The translations under genes were made by a program, and so were the position numbers. A stretch of 64,000 nt of DNA from Solimonas soli DSM 21787 (GTDB lineage Bacteria > Pseudomonadota > Gammaproteobacteria > Nevskiales > Nevskiaceae). The stretch is from contig NZ_AXDW01000004.1 of the NCBI RefSeq assembly GCF_000474945.1, forward strand, positions 1 through 64,000, in the 5' to 3' direction. Below are positions 24,009 through 32,094 of this stretch, one piece after another. Within the stretch, counting starts at the first letter, position 1, and each line of letters opens with the position of its first letter. Under the pieces are notes generated by a model. It worked only from the letters and a program-made list of their open reading frames with translations, was not told where the DNA came from and did not search any database.

Positions 24009-25697
24009 ATGATCGCGCCGCGCCTCGAACGCCGTCTCGCCGGCGATGCCGACGCCCTGCCGGCCTCGCTGCATCCGGTGCTGCGCCGCATCTACGCGGC
24101 GCGCGGCCTGAGCGCGGCCGAACTCGAACTCGAGCTCGCGCGCCTGCTGCCGCCGTCCGGGCTGCTCGGCATCGACGCCGCCGCGGCGCGCGTCGCGCAG
24201 GCCATCACGAGCGGCGAGGGCATCGTCATCGCCGGCGACTACGATGCCGACGGCGCGACCGGCGTCGCCGTCGCGGTCGCCGGCCTGCGCTCGCTCGGCG
24301 CGGCGCGCGTGTCGTATGTCGTGCCGGATCGCTTCCGCATGGGCTACGGCCTGTCGCCGGCGCTCGCCGAACGCGCCGCGCAGAGCGGCGCGAGCCTGCT
24401 CATCACCGTCGACAGCGGCATCAGCAGCCACGCCGGCGTCGCGCGGGCGAGGGCGCTCGGCCTGTCGGTGATCATCACCGACCACCATCTCGCGGCCGCC
24501 GCGCTGCCCGACGCCGACGCCATCGTCAATCCGAACCAGCCGGGCTGCACGTTCGCCTCGAAGCATCTGGCCGGCGTCGGCGTGATGTTCTACCTGCTGC
24601 TGGCGGTGCGCGCGCAACTGCGGGCCGGCGGCGCGTTCGCGACGCGCGGCGAACCGAATCTCGCCGAGCTGCTCGATCTGGTCGCGATCGGCACGGTCGC
24701 CGACGTGGTGCGCCTCGACCACAACAACCGCATCCTGGTTAGCCAGGGCCTCGCGCGCATCCGCGCCGGCCGCGCGCGGCCCGGCATCGCCGCGCTGCTG
24801 CAGGTCGCCGGCCGCGCGCACGCGCGGCTCGGCTCGCTCGATCTCGGCTTCGTGGTCGGGCCGCGCATCAACGCCGCCGGCCGTCTCGACGACATCCGCA
24901 CCGGCATCGACTGCCTGCTGGCGGCGGACCTGGCGACGGCGCTGCCGCTCGCGCAGCAGCTCGACCGCTTCAATCGCGAGCGCCGCGAGATCGAGGCGCA
25001 GATGCGCGAGGAAGCCCTGCTCATGGTCGAGGGCAGCGCGGCGACCGGCGTCTGCGTGTTCGAGGAAGCGTGGCACGAGGGCGTGGTCGGCCTCGTCGCC
25101 TCGAAGCTCAAGGAACGCCTGCACCGCCCGGCGATCGCGTTCGCGCGCGCCCAGGATCGGGGCCTGCTGAAAGGCTCGGGACGCTCGATCGCCGGGCTGC
25201 ATCTGCGCGACGCGCTGGTGCTGCTCGACGCGCGCCATCCGGGCCTCGTGCTGCGTTTCGGCGGGCACGCCATGGCGGCGGGCCTGACGATCGCCGAGGC
25301 GGACTACGCCCGCTTCGCGCTGGCCTTCGACGCGATCTGCGCCGAGCTGCTCGACGACGACGCCCTGGCGCGCGTCGTCCATACCGACGGCGAACTCGAT
25401 GCCGCGGAACTGGCGCTCGACACCGCGCAGGCGCTGGAGATGGCCGGTCCCTGGGGCCAGGGCTTCGCCGAGCCGCTGTTCGAGGGCCGCTTCCGCGTGC
25501 TGGGCCATCGCGTGCTCAAGGAACAGCACGTCAAGTACCGGCTCGACCACGCGGCCGGGCCGCTGTCGGCCATTCACTTCGGTGGCATCGACCGGCTGCG
25601 CGAGCGTGGCACACTGCACGCCACGTACCGGCTCGGCATCAGTCGCTGGCAGGACAGCGAGAGCCTGGAACTGCTGATCGTCGACGTCTGCGATTGA
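24009..25697 (+). CDS. recJ: single-stranded-DNA-specific exonuclease RecJ
   Basis: 5'-3' exonuclease on single-stranded DNA used in recombination and mismatch repair. The 562-residue protein shows the DHH phosphoesterase motifs: 'GDYDADGATG' (about 77-86), 'ITVDSGI', 'ITDHHL' and 'GTVADVVRL', followed by the DHHA1 domain with 'GRSIAGLHLRDAL' and 'RFGGHAMAAGLT' and the OB-like C-terminus. Length agrees with E. coli RecJ (577). It follows thrC by 91 bases. Start ATG 24009 fits the conserved N-terminus. Confidence 0.96.
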   Translation: MIAPRLERRLAGDADALPASLHPVLRRIYAARGLSAAELELELARLLPPSGLLGIDAAAARVAQAITSGEGIVIAGDYDADGATGVAVAVAGLRSLGAARVSYVVPDRFRMGYGLSPALAERAAQSGASLLITVDSGISSHAGVARARALGLSVIITDHHLAAAALPDADAIVNPNQPGCTFASKHLAGVGVMFYLLLAVRAQLRAGGAFATRGEPNLAELLDLVAIGTVADVVRLDHNNRILVSQGLARIRAGRARPGIAALLQVAGRAHARLGSLDLGFVVGPRINAAGRLDDIRTGIDCLLAADLATALPLAQQLDRFNRERREIEAQMREEALLMVEGSAATGVCVFEEAWHEGVVGLVASKLKERLHRPAIAFARAQDRGLLKGSGRSIAGLHLRDALVLLDARHPGLVLRFGGHAMAAGLTIAEADYARFALAFDAICAELLDDDALARVVHTDGELDAAELALDTAQALEMAGPWGQGFAEPLFEGRFRVLGHRVLKEQHVKYRLDHAAGPLSAIHFGGIDRLRERGTLHATYRLGISRWQDSESLELLIVDVCD

Positions 25698-25738
25698 CGC
25701 GGAACTTGCGCGCAGGCGAAGCGTTCGAACGGAAGATC

Positions 25739-26158
25739 ATGATCAAGCGCTGCGATGGCAGGGAGTCGCCCGCCGATGCGTCGTTCGCGACGCGTTGCGC
25801 CTTCGTCGTCGCCACGCTGTCGCTCGCCGGCGCGGCCTACGGGCAGGGGCCGCCGAAGGCGGCGGGCGACGGCCTGCTCGGCAAGGCGCTGTCGGCGGCG
25901 CAGAGTGCGGCACCGGCGGCGCCGGACGAGGACGTCGAAACCGTCGTCGTGCGCCCCGACGCCTTCGCCGAATCCGATCGCAAGCTGCAGAAGGTCAGCA
26001 AGGGGCTGCCGGGCGCCGACGACGCGGCCGCCGTCAAACGCGACATGGTCGACAACGTGAAGGACTACTTCGCCCGGCGCGAGGATCCCAACGCGCTCGA
26101 CGACGACACCAAGAAGACACTGCTGAAGTCCTTCGAGCCGGCCAACAACAACCCTTGA
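25739..26158 (+). CDS. hypothetical exported protein
   Basis: A 139-residue unrecognised protein. A likely Sec signal peptide runs from an Arg/Lys-containing start through 'FVVATLSLAGAAYG', with cleavage near residues 34-36. The mature part is small, charged and helical-looking, with Lys- and Asp-rich segments ('DAAAVKRDMVDNVKDYFARRED', about 98-119). A GGAAG sits just before the ATG at 25739. It lies 41 bases after recJ, so it may share that transcript. No family or function is recognised. Confidence 0.6.
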   Translation: MIKRCDGRESPADASFATRCAFVVATLSLAGAAYGQGPPKAAGDGLLGKALSAAQSAAPAAPDEDVETVVVRPDAFAESDRKLQKVSKGLPGADDAAAVKRDMVDNVKDYFARREDPNALDDDTKKTLLKSFEPANNNP

Positions 26159-26224
26159 GCGGCGCCGCCGGCGGGCCGGTGCGCGCGCTGCTAGCCTGAG
26201 GCGGTCCTCGCCGCCGAGTCCGCC

Positions 26225-27436
26225 ATGCGCTCCTTGCGCCCTGCCATCACGAACCTGTCGCGCCGCCTGCATCCGCTGTGCGCCGGCCTGGCGCTCGTGC
26301 TGCTCGCCGCCTGCCGCGCCGTGCCTCCCGCGGCAGCGGCGCATGCCGACATTGCGGACGGCGCCGTGCTGCCGCTGGTCCTGCTCGAAACGACCGATCT
26401 GCACAGCCGCGTGCTGAGCTACGACTACCAGGCCGCCGCAGCCGATCCGCGCTGGGGCTTCGAGCGCGTGGCGACGCTGATCGGGCGCGCGCGGACGCGC
26501 TATCCGAACAACCTGCTGTTCGACGTCGGCGACACCATCCAGGGCAACGCGCTGGCCGACTATCAGGCGCGCGTCGCGCCGCTGCCCTGCGACGAGGAAC
26601 TGGCGATCTACCGCGCCATGGACGTCGTCGGCTACGACGCCGCCACGCTCGGCAATCACGAGTTCAATTTCGGCCTGCCGTTCCTGGCGCAGGTCACCGG
26701 CACGCCGATGCCCGGCATCGAGACGCGGCGCTGCGCGGGTCCGCACTTTCCGCTGGTCTCGTCGAACGTCTACGCCGCGGCGGATGGCGAGCCGCTGTTC
26801 CGGCCCTGGCTGATCGTCGACAAGACCCTGCGCGCGACGCTGCCGGACGGCACGACGCGGCCGGTGGCGCTGCGTGTCGGCCTGCTCGGCTTTGCGCCGC
26901 CGAAGATCATGAAATGGGACCGCGCCAACCTGCAAGAGCGGGTCCGCGTCGACGGCGCCGTCGAGGCGGCGCGGCGCTGGCTGCCCGAGCTCGAAGCGCA
27001 GCATCCCGATCTGATCGTCGCGCTGATCCACGGCGGCCCGGATGCGTCGCCGTATGACGCCGATCTCGAGGACGCCGCCTGGTATCTCGCCGCCGTGCCC
27101 GGCATCGACGCGCTGCTGATGGGGCACACGCATGCGCTGTTCCCCGGCGCGTTCGGCGACGTGCCGCAGGTCGACGCGACGCGCGGCCTGGTGCGCGGCG
27201 TGCCCGCGGTGATGGCCGGCTACTGGGGACGATCGCTGGGCCTGGTGCACCTGCGCCTGCGCCGCGAAGGCGGGCGCTGGCACAGCGAGCGCGCGCTGGC
27301 GTACAGCGAGCTCTGGCCGGTCTGCAGCGCGCCGAGCATCTGTGTCGCGCCGGATCCGCGCATCGCGCCGTTGCTGCGGGAGCTGCACGAGCGCGTCATC
27401 GCGCACGGCGCAAAGTCCGGCCAAGAGCGGCACTGA
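26225..27436 (+). CDS. 5'-nucleotidase-type metallophosphoesterase lipoprotein, metallophos domain only
   Basis: A 403-residue exported phosphoesterase resembling the N-terminal domain of CpdB/UshA-type nucleotidases, which hydrolyse nucleotides or 2',3'-cyclic nucleotides in the periplasm. Metal-site motifs are present: 'ETTDLHSR', 'VGDTIQGN', 'LGNHEFNFG', 'IHGGPD' and 'GHTHALFP'. The N-terminus ends in a lipobox-like LAAC (C30). Family members usually have about 500-650 residues with a C-terminal 5'-nucleotidase substrate domain; here the protein stops soon after the catalytic domain. It may be a natural short form or a truncation, since the following 330 bases hold gene debris. Confidence 0.8.
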   Translation: MRSLRPAITNLSRRLHPLCAGLALVLLAACRAVPPAAAAHADIADGAVLPLVLLETTDLHSRVLSYDYQAAAADPRWGFERVATLIGRARTRYPNNLLFDVGDTIQGNALADYQARVAPLPCDEELAIYRAMDVVGYDAATLGNHEFNFGLPFLAQVTGTPMPGIETRRCAGPHFPLVSSNVYAAADGEPLFRPWLIVDKTLRATLPDGTTRPVALRVGLLGFAPPKIMKWDRANLQERVRVDGAVEAARRWLPELEAQHPDLIVALIHGGPDASPYDADLEDAAWYLAAVPGIDALLMGHTHALFPGAFGDVPQVDATRGLVRGVPAVMAGYWGRSLGLVHLRLRREGGRWHSERALAYSELWPVCSAPSICVAPDPRIAPLLRELHERVIAHGAKSGQERH

Positions 27437-27482
27437 AGCGCGGCCGAGGCGGGCGCCGTCGCGCGGCCGGCGCCGCCCGGCG

Positions 27483-27659
27483 GCGACCCGCGTTTCGCCG
27501 GCCAGCGGCTTGCCGATCTCCTTGAGCCCGGCGCCCGCGATGAAGCCTGGCATGCCGAGCACGCCGAGCGCCGTGCTCATGCCGCCGCGCATGTGCGGAT
27601 CGCGCGAGCGATAGACCGTGCGCAGCGCAGGCTCGCCGTCGCGCCGCTCGCGCGTGGGT
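27483..27659 (-). pseudogene. fragment of a broken gene on the opposite strand
   Basis: The 332-base gap between the phosphoesterase and the next lipoprotein gene holds no intact gene. On the - strand one frame, opening directly after a TGA near 27665, reads as protein-like sequence: 'LRTVYRSRDPHMRGG' then 'STALGVLGMPGFIAGAGLKE'. It then degrades into low-complexity Arg/Ala sequence antisense to the phosphoesterase gene. The protein-like part looks like an internal or C-terminal piece of a larger protein left by a rearrangement. I do not recognise the family, and a chance frame in GC-rich DNA is possible. Confidence 0.3.
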
Positions 27660-27768
27660 CAATTCTACTGTCGCCGAGGTCCGGGTCCGGTCCTACGATG
27701 ACGAGGGGATGACAGCATGATCGCATCCGGGCATCGAACCCGGGCATCGGCATAACAGGGAGAGCGCC

Positions 27769-29964
27769 TTGCGCGACATCATCGGTGGCTTGGGGATTCT
27801 GGCATTGGTGGCGCTGCTGGCGGCCTGCGGCAGCAGCAGCCCGTCGTCCCGTGACGCCGACGGCAGTTCGTCCGCCGTGCCGCGGACGCGCTACGACATG
27901 GCCAACGGCTGCTACGCGATGCAGTCGGTCGTCAGCAAGGCTTTCGTCGTGCGCGACGGCGACGGTTACCGCGCCAGCGCCGGCACGCTCGCCGAGGCCG
28001 AACCGTTCTACATGAAGCCGACCGCGCTCGGCCGCTATCTCTTCAACTGCCCGGACGCCAAGCTGCTGGCCGCCGGCGACAGCGCCGCCGGCCGCGCCGA
28101 CGCGCCGTCCGACGCCGTCGACTGGACGGTCGAGGAGGCCGCCGGCGGCGGCTTCGCGGTCGCGCAGCAGGTCGACGGCCGCAAGCTCGGCCTCGACGCC
28201 GGCGGCAGGCTCGTGCTCGGCGAGCGCGCCGATGCCGTGCGCTTCGTGCCGACCACGGGATGCACGCCGTATCCGGAAATCAGCGACGACGTCGAGGGCA
28301 CGACCTACAAGGGCCGCGGCGTCGACAAGCCGGTGGTCGGCTTCGCCGAAGTGCACACGCACATGGCGATGGGCAACGAGATGTCCGACGGCACGCATCC
28401 GGTCGGTCCCTCCGCCGGCGGCGTGCTGTACGGGCAGATGTTCAACCGCTTCGGCGCGCCGGAAGCGCTGAAGAACTGCGAGCTCGCGCACGGCCCGGAC
28501 GGCATCCTCGATCCGGAAGCGCTGGTGCTCGACTTCACGCCGCTGAAGACGCACGACACGCAGGGCTGGCCGACCTTCGTCGACTGGCCGGCCTACGATT
28601 CGCAGCTGCACCAGGCCATGTATTACAAGTGGGTCGAGCGCGCCTGGAAGGCCGGCCTGCGCATCATGGTCTCGGAAGGCACCAACATCGCGGCGCTGTG
28701 CGATCTGGCCAAGACGCTGGAAGTCACGCACAACCCGGCGGCGGCGAGCTATGACTGCAACGACATGCGGCTCGGCATTGCCCAGATCCAGTATCTCAAG
28801 ATGCTGCAGGACTACGTCGATGCGCAGGAAGGCGGTCCTGGCAGGGGCTGGTTCCGCATCGTCGGCAGCCCGGCCGAGGCGCGCCAGGTGATCAACGACG
28901 GCAAGCTCGCGGTGGTGCCGGGCCTGGAGTTCTCGAACCTGTTCGACTGCACGACGAAATCGGTCGCCGGCATCGGCGAGCAGGACGGCTGCACGAAGGA
29001 AGACATCGACCGCCAGATCGACGAGATCTGGGATCTCGGCGTGCGCGAGCTGTTTCCGTATCACGACGTCAACAGCGCGCTCGGCGGCACCGGCATCTTC
29101 GACGGCCTCGCGCTCAATTTCATCGGCTTCCTCGGCACCGGCTCGTTCTGGAAGACCTACGACTGCCCGAACGGCGGCGAGGGCGACACCTACTTCTACT
29201 CGGCCGGCGCGGTGATGACGACGGCGCTGCCGGGCACCGGCAACGATCCGCTGACGCAGGCCGTGCTGGCGCTGAGCAACGGCACGCTGCCGCTGTACCC
29301 GGCCGGCAAGCGCCAGTGCAATGCGCGCGGCATGACCGAGCTCGGCCGCTACGCCGTGCAGCAGCTGATGAAGAAGAAATTCATCATCGACATCGACCAC
29401 GCCGAGCTGTCGATCAAGAGCGACATGATCGAGCTCGCCAGGCAGCAGACGCCGGCCTATCCGCTGATCTCCGCGCACGGCGGCCACGGCGGCATCAGCA
29501 ACGAGCAGGCGACCGACATCCTCCGGCTCGGCGGCCTGATCTATCCGTTCAAGCCGAACGGCAAGGGCCACGTCGAATTCATGCAGAAGCTGAAGCCGAT
29601 CTGGCAGGCCGCCGGCCGCAGCGATCCGCTCGCGGTCGGCTACGGCATGGATGCCAACGGCATCGCCGATCGCGCCGGTCCGCGCGGTGCCGGCTCGCAG
29701 CCGGTCGTCTATCCGTTCACGCTGTTCAAGGGCGCCGACTGGGGCGCGCAGTTCAAGGGCTTCGCGCCGGTGACCTTCGAGCTCGAAACGATTCCGCAAA
29801 GCGGCAAGACCTGGAACATCGACGAAGTCGGCACCGCGCACTACGGCCTCGTCGCCGACTACGTCGAGGAAATCCGTCTCGAAGGCGGCAAGGAAGCGCT
29901 CGACGCGCTGTACAACTCCGCCGAGGCGTATCTGCGCATGTGGGAAAAGACGGAGGACCGCTGA
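27769..29964 (+). CDS. M19 (membrane dipeptidase)-like metal-dependent hydrolase lipoprotein
   Basis: A large, 731-residue exported lipoprotein. The signal peptide ends in LLAAC (lipidated C20), followed by a Ser-rich linker. After an N-terminal region of about 170 residues comes an amidohydrolase-like domain with 'EVHTHMAM' (H196, H198), 'IDIDHAELS' and 'LISAHGGHGG', spaced like the metal ligands of M19 dipeptidases and related amidohydrolases. Several Cys residues ('DYDCNDM', 'NLFDCTT', 'QDGCTKED') suggest disulphides. The start is TTG at 27769 with GGGAGAG upstream. The substrate is unknown. A cupredoxin-like gene follows 5 bases later. Confidence 0.72.
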   Translation: MRDIIGGLGILALVALLAACGSSSPSSRDADGSSSAVPRTRYDMANGCYAMQSVVSKAFVVRDGDGYRASAGTLAEAEPFYMKPTALGRYLFNCPDAKLLAAGDSAAGRADAPSDAVDWTVEEAAGGGFAVAQQVDGRKLGLDAGGRLVLGERADAVRFVPTTGCTPYPEISDDVEGTTYKGRGVDKPVVGFAEVHTHMAMGNEMSDGTHPVGPSAGGVLYGQMFNRFGAPEALKNCELAHGPDGILDPEALVLDFTPLKTHDTQGWPTFVDWPAYDSQLHQAMYYKWVERAWKAGLRIMVSEGTNIAALCDLAKTLEVTHNPAAASYDCNDMRLGIAQIQYLKMLQDYVDAQEGGPGRGWFRIVGSPAEARQVINDGKLAVVPGLEFSNLFDCTTKSVAGIGEQDGCTKEDIDRQIDEIWDLGVRELFPYHDVNSALGGTGIFDGLALNFIGFLGTGSFWKTYDCPNGGEGDTYFYSAGAVMTTALPGTGNDPLTQAVLALSNGTLPLYPAGKRQCNARGMTELGRYAVQQLMKKKFIIDIDHAELSIKSDMIELARQQTPAYPLISAHGGHGGISNEQATDILRLGGLIYPFKPNGKGHVEFMQKLKPIWQAAGRSDPLAVGYGMDANGIADRAGPRGAGSQPVVYPFTLFKGADWGAQFKGFAPVTFELETIPQSGKTWNIDEVGTAHYGLVADYVEEIRLEGGKEALDALYNSAEAYLRMWEKTEDR

Positions 29965-29969
29965 GGCGC

Positions 29970-30362
29970 ATGGTGATGAAGCGCGCGCTCCTGTTCCTGA
30001 TCGCCGCCGCCGCCGTGCTCGGCGGACTGTGGCTCGCGCTGCGCCCGCCGCCGGCGGATCTGTCGGCGCCCGCCGCAGCGCCGGCGCCGGCGGCCGGCGC
30101 CGTGAAACGCTTCGAACTGCGGCCGCTGCCGGCCGAAGCGCTGACGCCGGTGCTGCACGCGCGGCAGGGCGACACGATCGAATTCGTCGTCACCGCTGCC
30201 GGCGACGACGAGCTGCACCTGCACGGCTACGACCTGGCGCTGGACCTGAAGGCCGGCGAACCCGGCACGCTGCGCTTCGTCGCCGAGCATGCCGGCCGCT
30301 TCGATCTGGAGCTGCACCATGCGCACGCCGAACTCGCCGTGCTCGAAGTGCAGCCGCGCTGA
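29970..30362 (+). CDS. cupredoxin-like membrane-anchored protein
   Basis: A 130-residue protein with an N-terminal membrane anchor ('ALLFLIAAAAVLGGLWLAL', about 5-23), an Ala/Pro linker and a small beta-sandwich domain. The domain reads 'QGDTIEFVVTAAGDDELHLHGYDL', then 'EHAGRFDLELHHAHAELAVLEV', the layout of cupredoxin-like domains where the His residues could bind copper; the Cys of classical blue copper proteins is absent. ATG 29970 or 29976 are both possible. It lies between the M19-like lipoprotein and a polytopic membrane protein, on one strand with short gaps. Confidence 0.65.
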   Translation: MVMKRALLFLIAAAAVLGGLWLALRPPPADLSAPAAAPAPAAGAVKRFELRPLPAEALTPVLHARQGDTIEFVVTAAGDDELHLHGYDLALDLKAGEPGTLRFVAEHAGRFDLELHHAHAELAVLEVQPR

Positions 30363-30480
30363 GGCGTCGACGATCGGCATCGCCGCGCTTCCCGCACCTT
30401 GCGTCAGCCCCGCGCCAGCGGGAACCCGGGCGCGGTGTGCGCCGGCCCTGGCCGCGGGCTTCCGCACGCGCAGCCATGAA

Positions 30481-31938
30481 ATCGCGCGATGCCGCGCGCC
30501 GCTCGCGCTTCGCCTCGCCGCGCTGTCGCTGTTCCCGCCCGCGGCGAGCGCCCATTCCTTCGGCCGCATCTACAACCTGCCGGTGCCGTTCTGGCTCTAT
30601 GCCTACGGCGCTGCTGCGGCGCTGCTGCTGTCCTTCCTGATCGCGGCGTGGTTCGCGACCGCGGCGCCGCCGGCGCCGTCAGCCGCGCACGGCGCGCCCT
30701 CGCTCGACGGCCTGCGCGCGACGCTGCGGCGCCTGCGCCTGCCGGCGCTGCTGCGCGGCGTCTCGCTGCTCGGCCTGCTGCTGTGCATCGCGACCGGCTT
30801 GTTCGGCGTGCGCGATCCCTACCGCAATCTCGACATGACCCTGTTCTGGGTCGTGTTCGTGCTCGGCTTCGCCTATCTGAGCGCGCTGATCGGCGACCTG
30901 TATGCGCTCGTCAATCCCTGGCGCGTGCTCGCCGATCTGCTCGGCCGCGTCTGGCGCGGCTACACGCAGGGCCGCCTGCGCTACCCGCGGCGGTTGGCGT
31001 ACTGGCCGGCGCTCGCGCTGTACATGCTGTTCATCTGGGCCGAGCTGTTCGGCAACACGCGGCCGTTCTCGCTTGCCGTCTGGCTCGGCGCCTACACGCT
31101 GCTGAACCTCGCCGCGGTCGGCGTGTTCGGCGCGGCCGACTGGTTTCGCCACGGCGAGTTCTTCGCGGTGTTCCTGCGCCTGATCGCCAGGATGGCGCCG
31201 CTCGACTACGCGCCGGGCCGGCATCTGCGCCTGCGCCGGCCCTTCGCCGGCCTCTCGCAGGAACGCGCGAGCTCGTGGAGCGAGCTCGTGTTTGTGCTGT
31301 TCATGCTGTCGTCCACCGCTTTCGACGGCCTGCGCGCGACCAAGGTCTGGTACAGCCTCGTCTGGGCCGACGCGACCGGCCTGCTGACGCCATGGCTCGG
31401 ACAGCGGCCGATCTATCTCTACCCGCGGCTGCGCGCCTGGTATCTGCTCTACGAGAGCGTGTGCATGGTGCTGTCACCGTTCGTCTATCTGGCGGTGTAC
31501 CTGCTGTTCGTCGGCATCGCGCGCCGGCTCGGCGGCCGGCGACATTCCCTGCGCGAGCTGGCCTTGTCGTTCACCTACTCGCTGCTGCCGATCGCGCTCG
31601 TCTACCACGTCACGCACTACTACACGCTGCTGCTGACGCAGGGCGTGAAGATCGTCAGCCTGCTGTCGGATCCCTTCGGCTACGGCTGGAATCTGTTCGG
31701 CACGGCCGGTCTGCTGCGCGCGCCGTTCCTGCCCGATCTCGGCACCGTGTGGCACACGCAGGTGGCGCTGATCCTGTTCGGCCACATCGTCAGCGTCTGG
31801 GTCGCGCACGCCGAGGCGCTGCGCCTGTTCCCGTCGCGTGGCCGGGCATTGCTCAGCCAGCTGCCGATGCTGGTGCTGATGGTGTCGTTCACGACGGCCG
31901 GCCTGTGGATTCTCGCGCAGCCGATCCAGGGGCGCTGA
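30481..31938 (+). CDS. polytopic membrane protein with unresolved 5' end
   Basis: About 485 residues with a signal-peptide-like start ('RLAALSLFPPAASAHSFG') and about 10-11 membrane segments up to 'FTTAGLWILAQPI'. From memory, the 'AHSFGRIYNLPVPFWLY' start resembles membrane proteins often labelled fenitrothion hydrolase; this is weak evidence for function. No ATG, GTG or TTG lies in this frame between the previous gene and the signal-like sequence. The only nearby ATG (30476) is in another frame, giving 'MKSRDAARRS', a typical positively charged signal start. The gene therefore looks frameshifted near 30480-30510, or starts at a rare codon; 30481 is only the frame position nearest that ATG. 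Confidence 0.6.
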   Translation: MARCRAPLALRLAALSLFPPAASAHSFGRIYNLPVPFWLYAYGAAAALLLSFLIAAWFATAAPPAPSAAHGAPSLDGLRATLRRLRLPALLRGVSLLGLLLCIATGLFGVRDPYRNLDMTLFWVVFVLGFAYLSALIGDLYALVNPWRVLADLLGRVWRGYTQGRLRYPRRLAYWPALALYMLFIWAELFGNTRPFSLAVWLGAYTLLNLAAVGVFGAADWFRHGEFFAVFLRLIARMAPLDYAPGRHLRLRRPFAGLSQERASSWSELVFVLFMLSSTAFDGLRATKVWYSLVWADATGLLTPWLGQRPIYLYPRLRAWYLLYESVCMVLSPFVYLAVYLLFVGIARRLGGRRHSLRELALSFTYSLLPIALVYHVTHYYTLLLTQGVKIVSLLSDPFGYGWNLFGTAGLLRAPFLPDLGTVWHTQVALILFGHIVSVWVAHAEALRLFPSRGRALLSQLPMLVLMVSFTTAGLWILAQPIQGR

Positions 31939-32094
31939 GAAACGAGCACACGCCGCTGTGGCCGAAGTCGCCGATGCAATCTGCGTGTTGCGCGGTATCG
32001 ATGCATTGCCGAAGATAACCCCGATGGGGCCGTAGACCCGGCAAGAGAGGGCACGGAGCAAGCATCAACCAGAAACGCAGGGTGAGACGGGACA

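Noticed and set aside
30029-30640. A 203-codon + strand frame overlapping the cupredoxin-like gene and the membrane protein start
   Set aside because: Most of it is Arg-rich shadow sequence; only the short piece from ATG 30476 is of interest, as the possible true start of the membrane protein.
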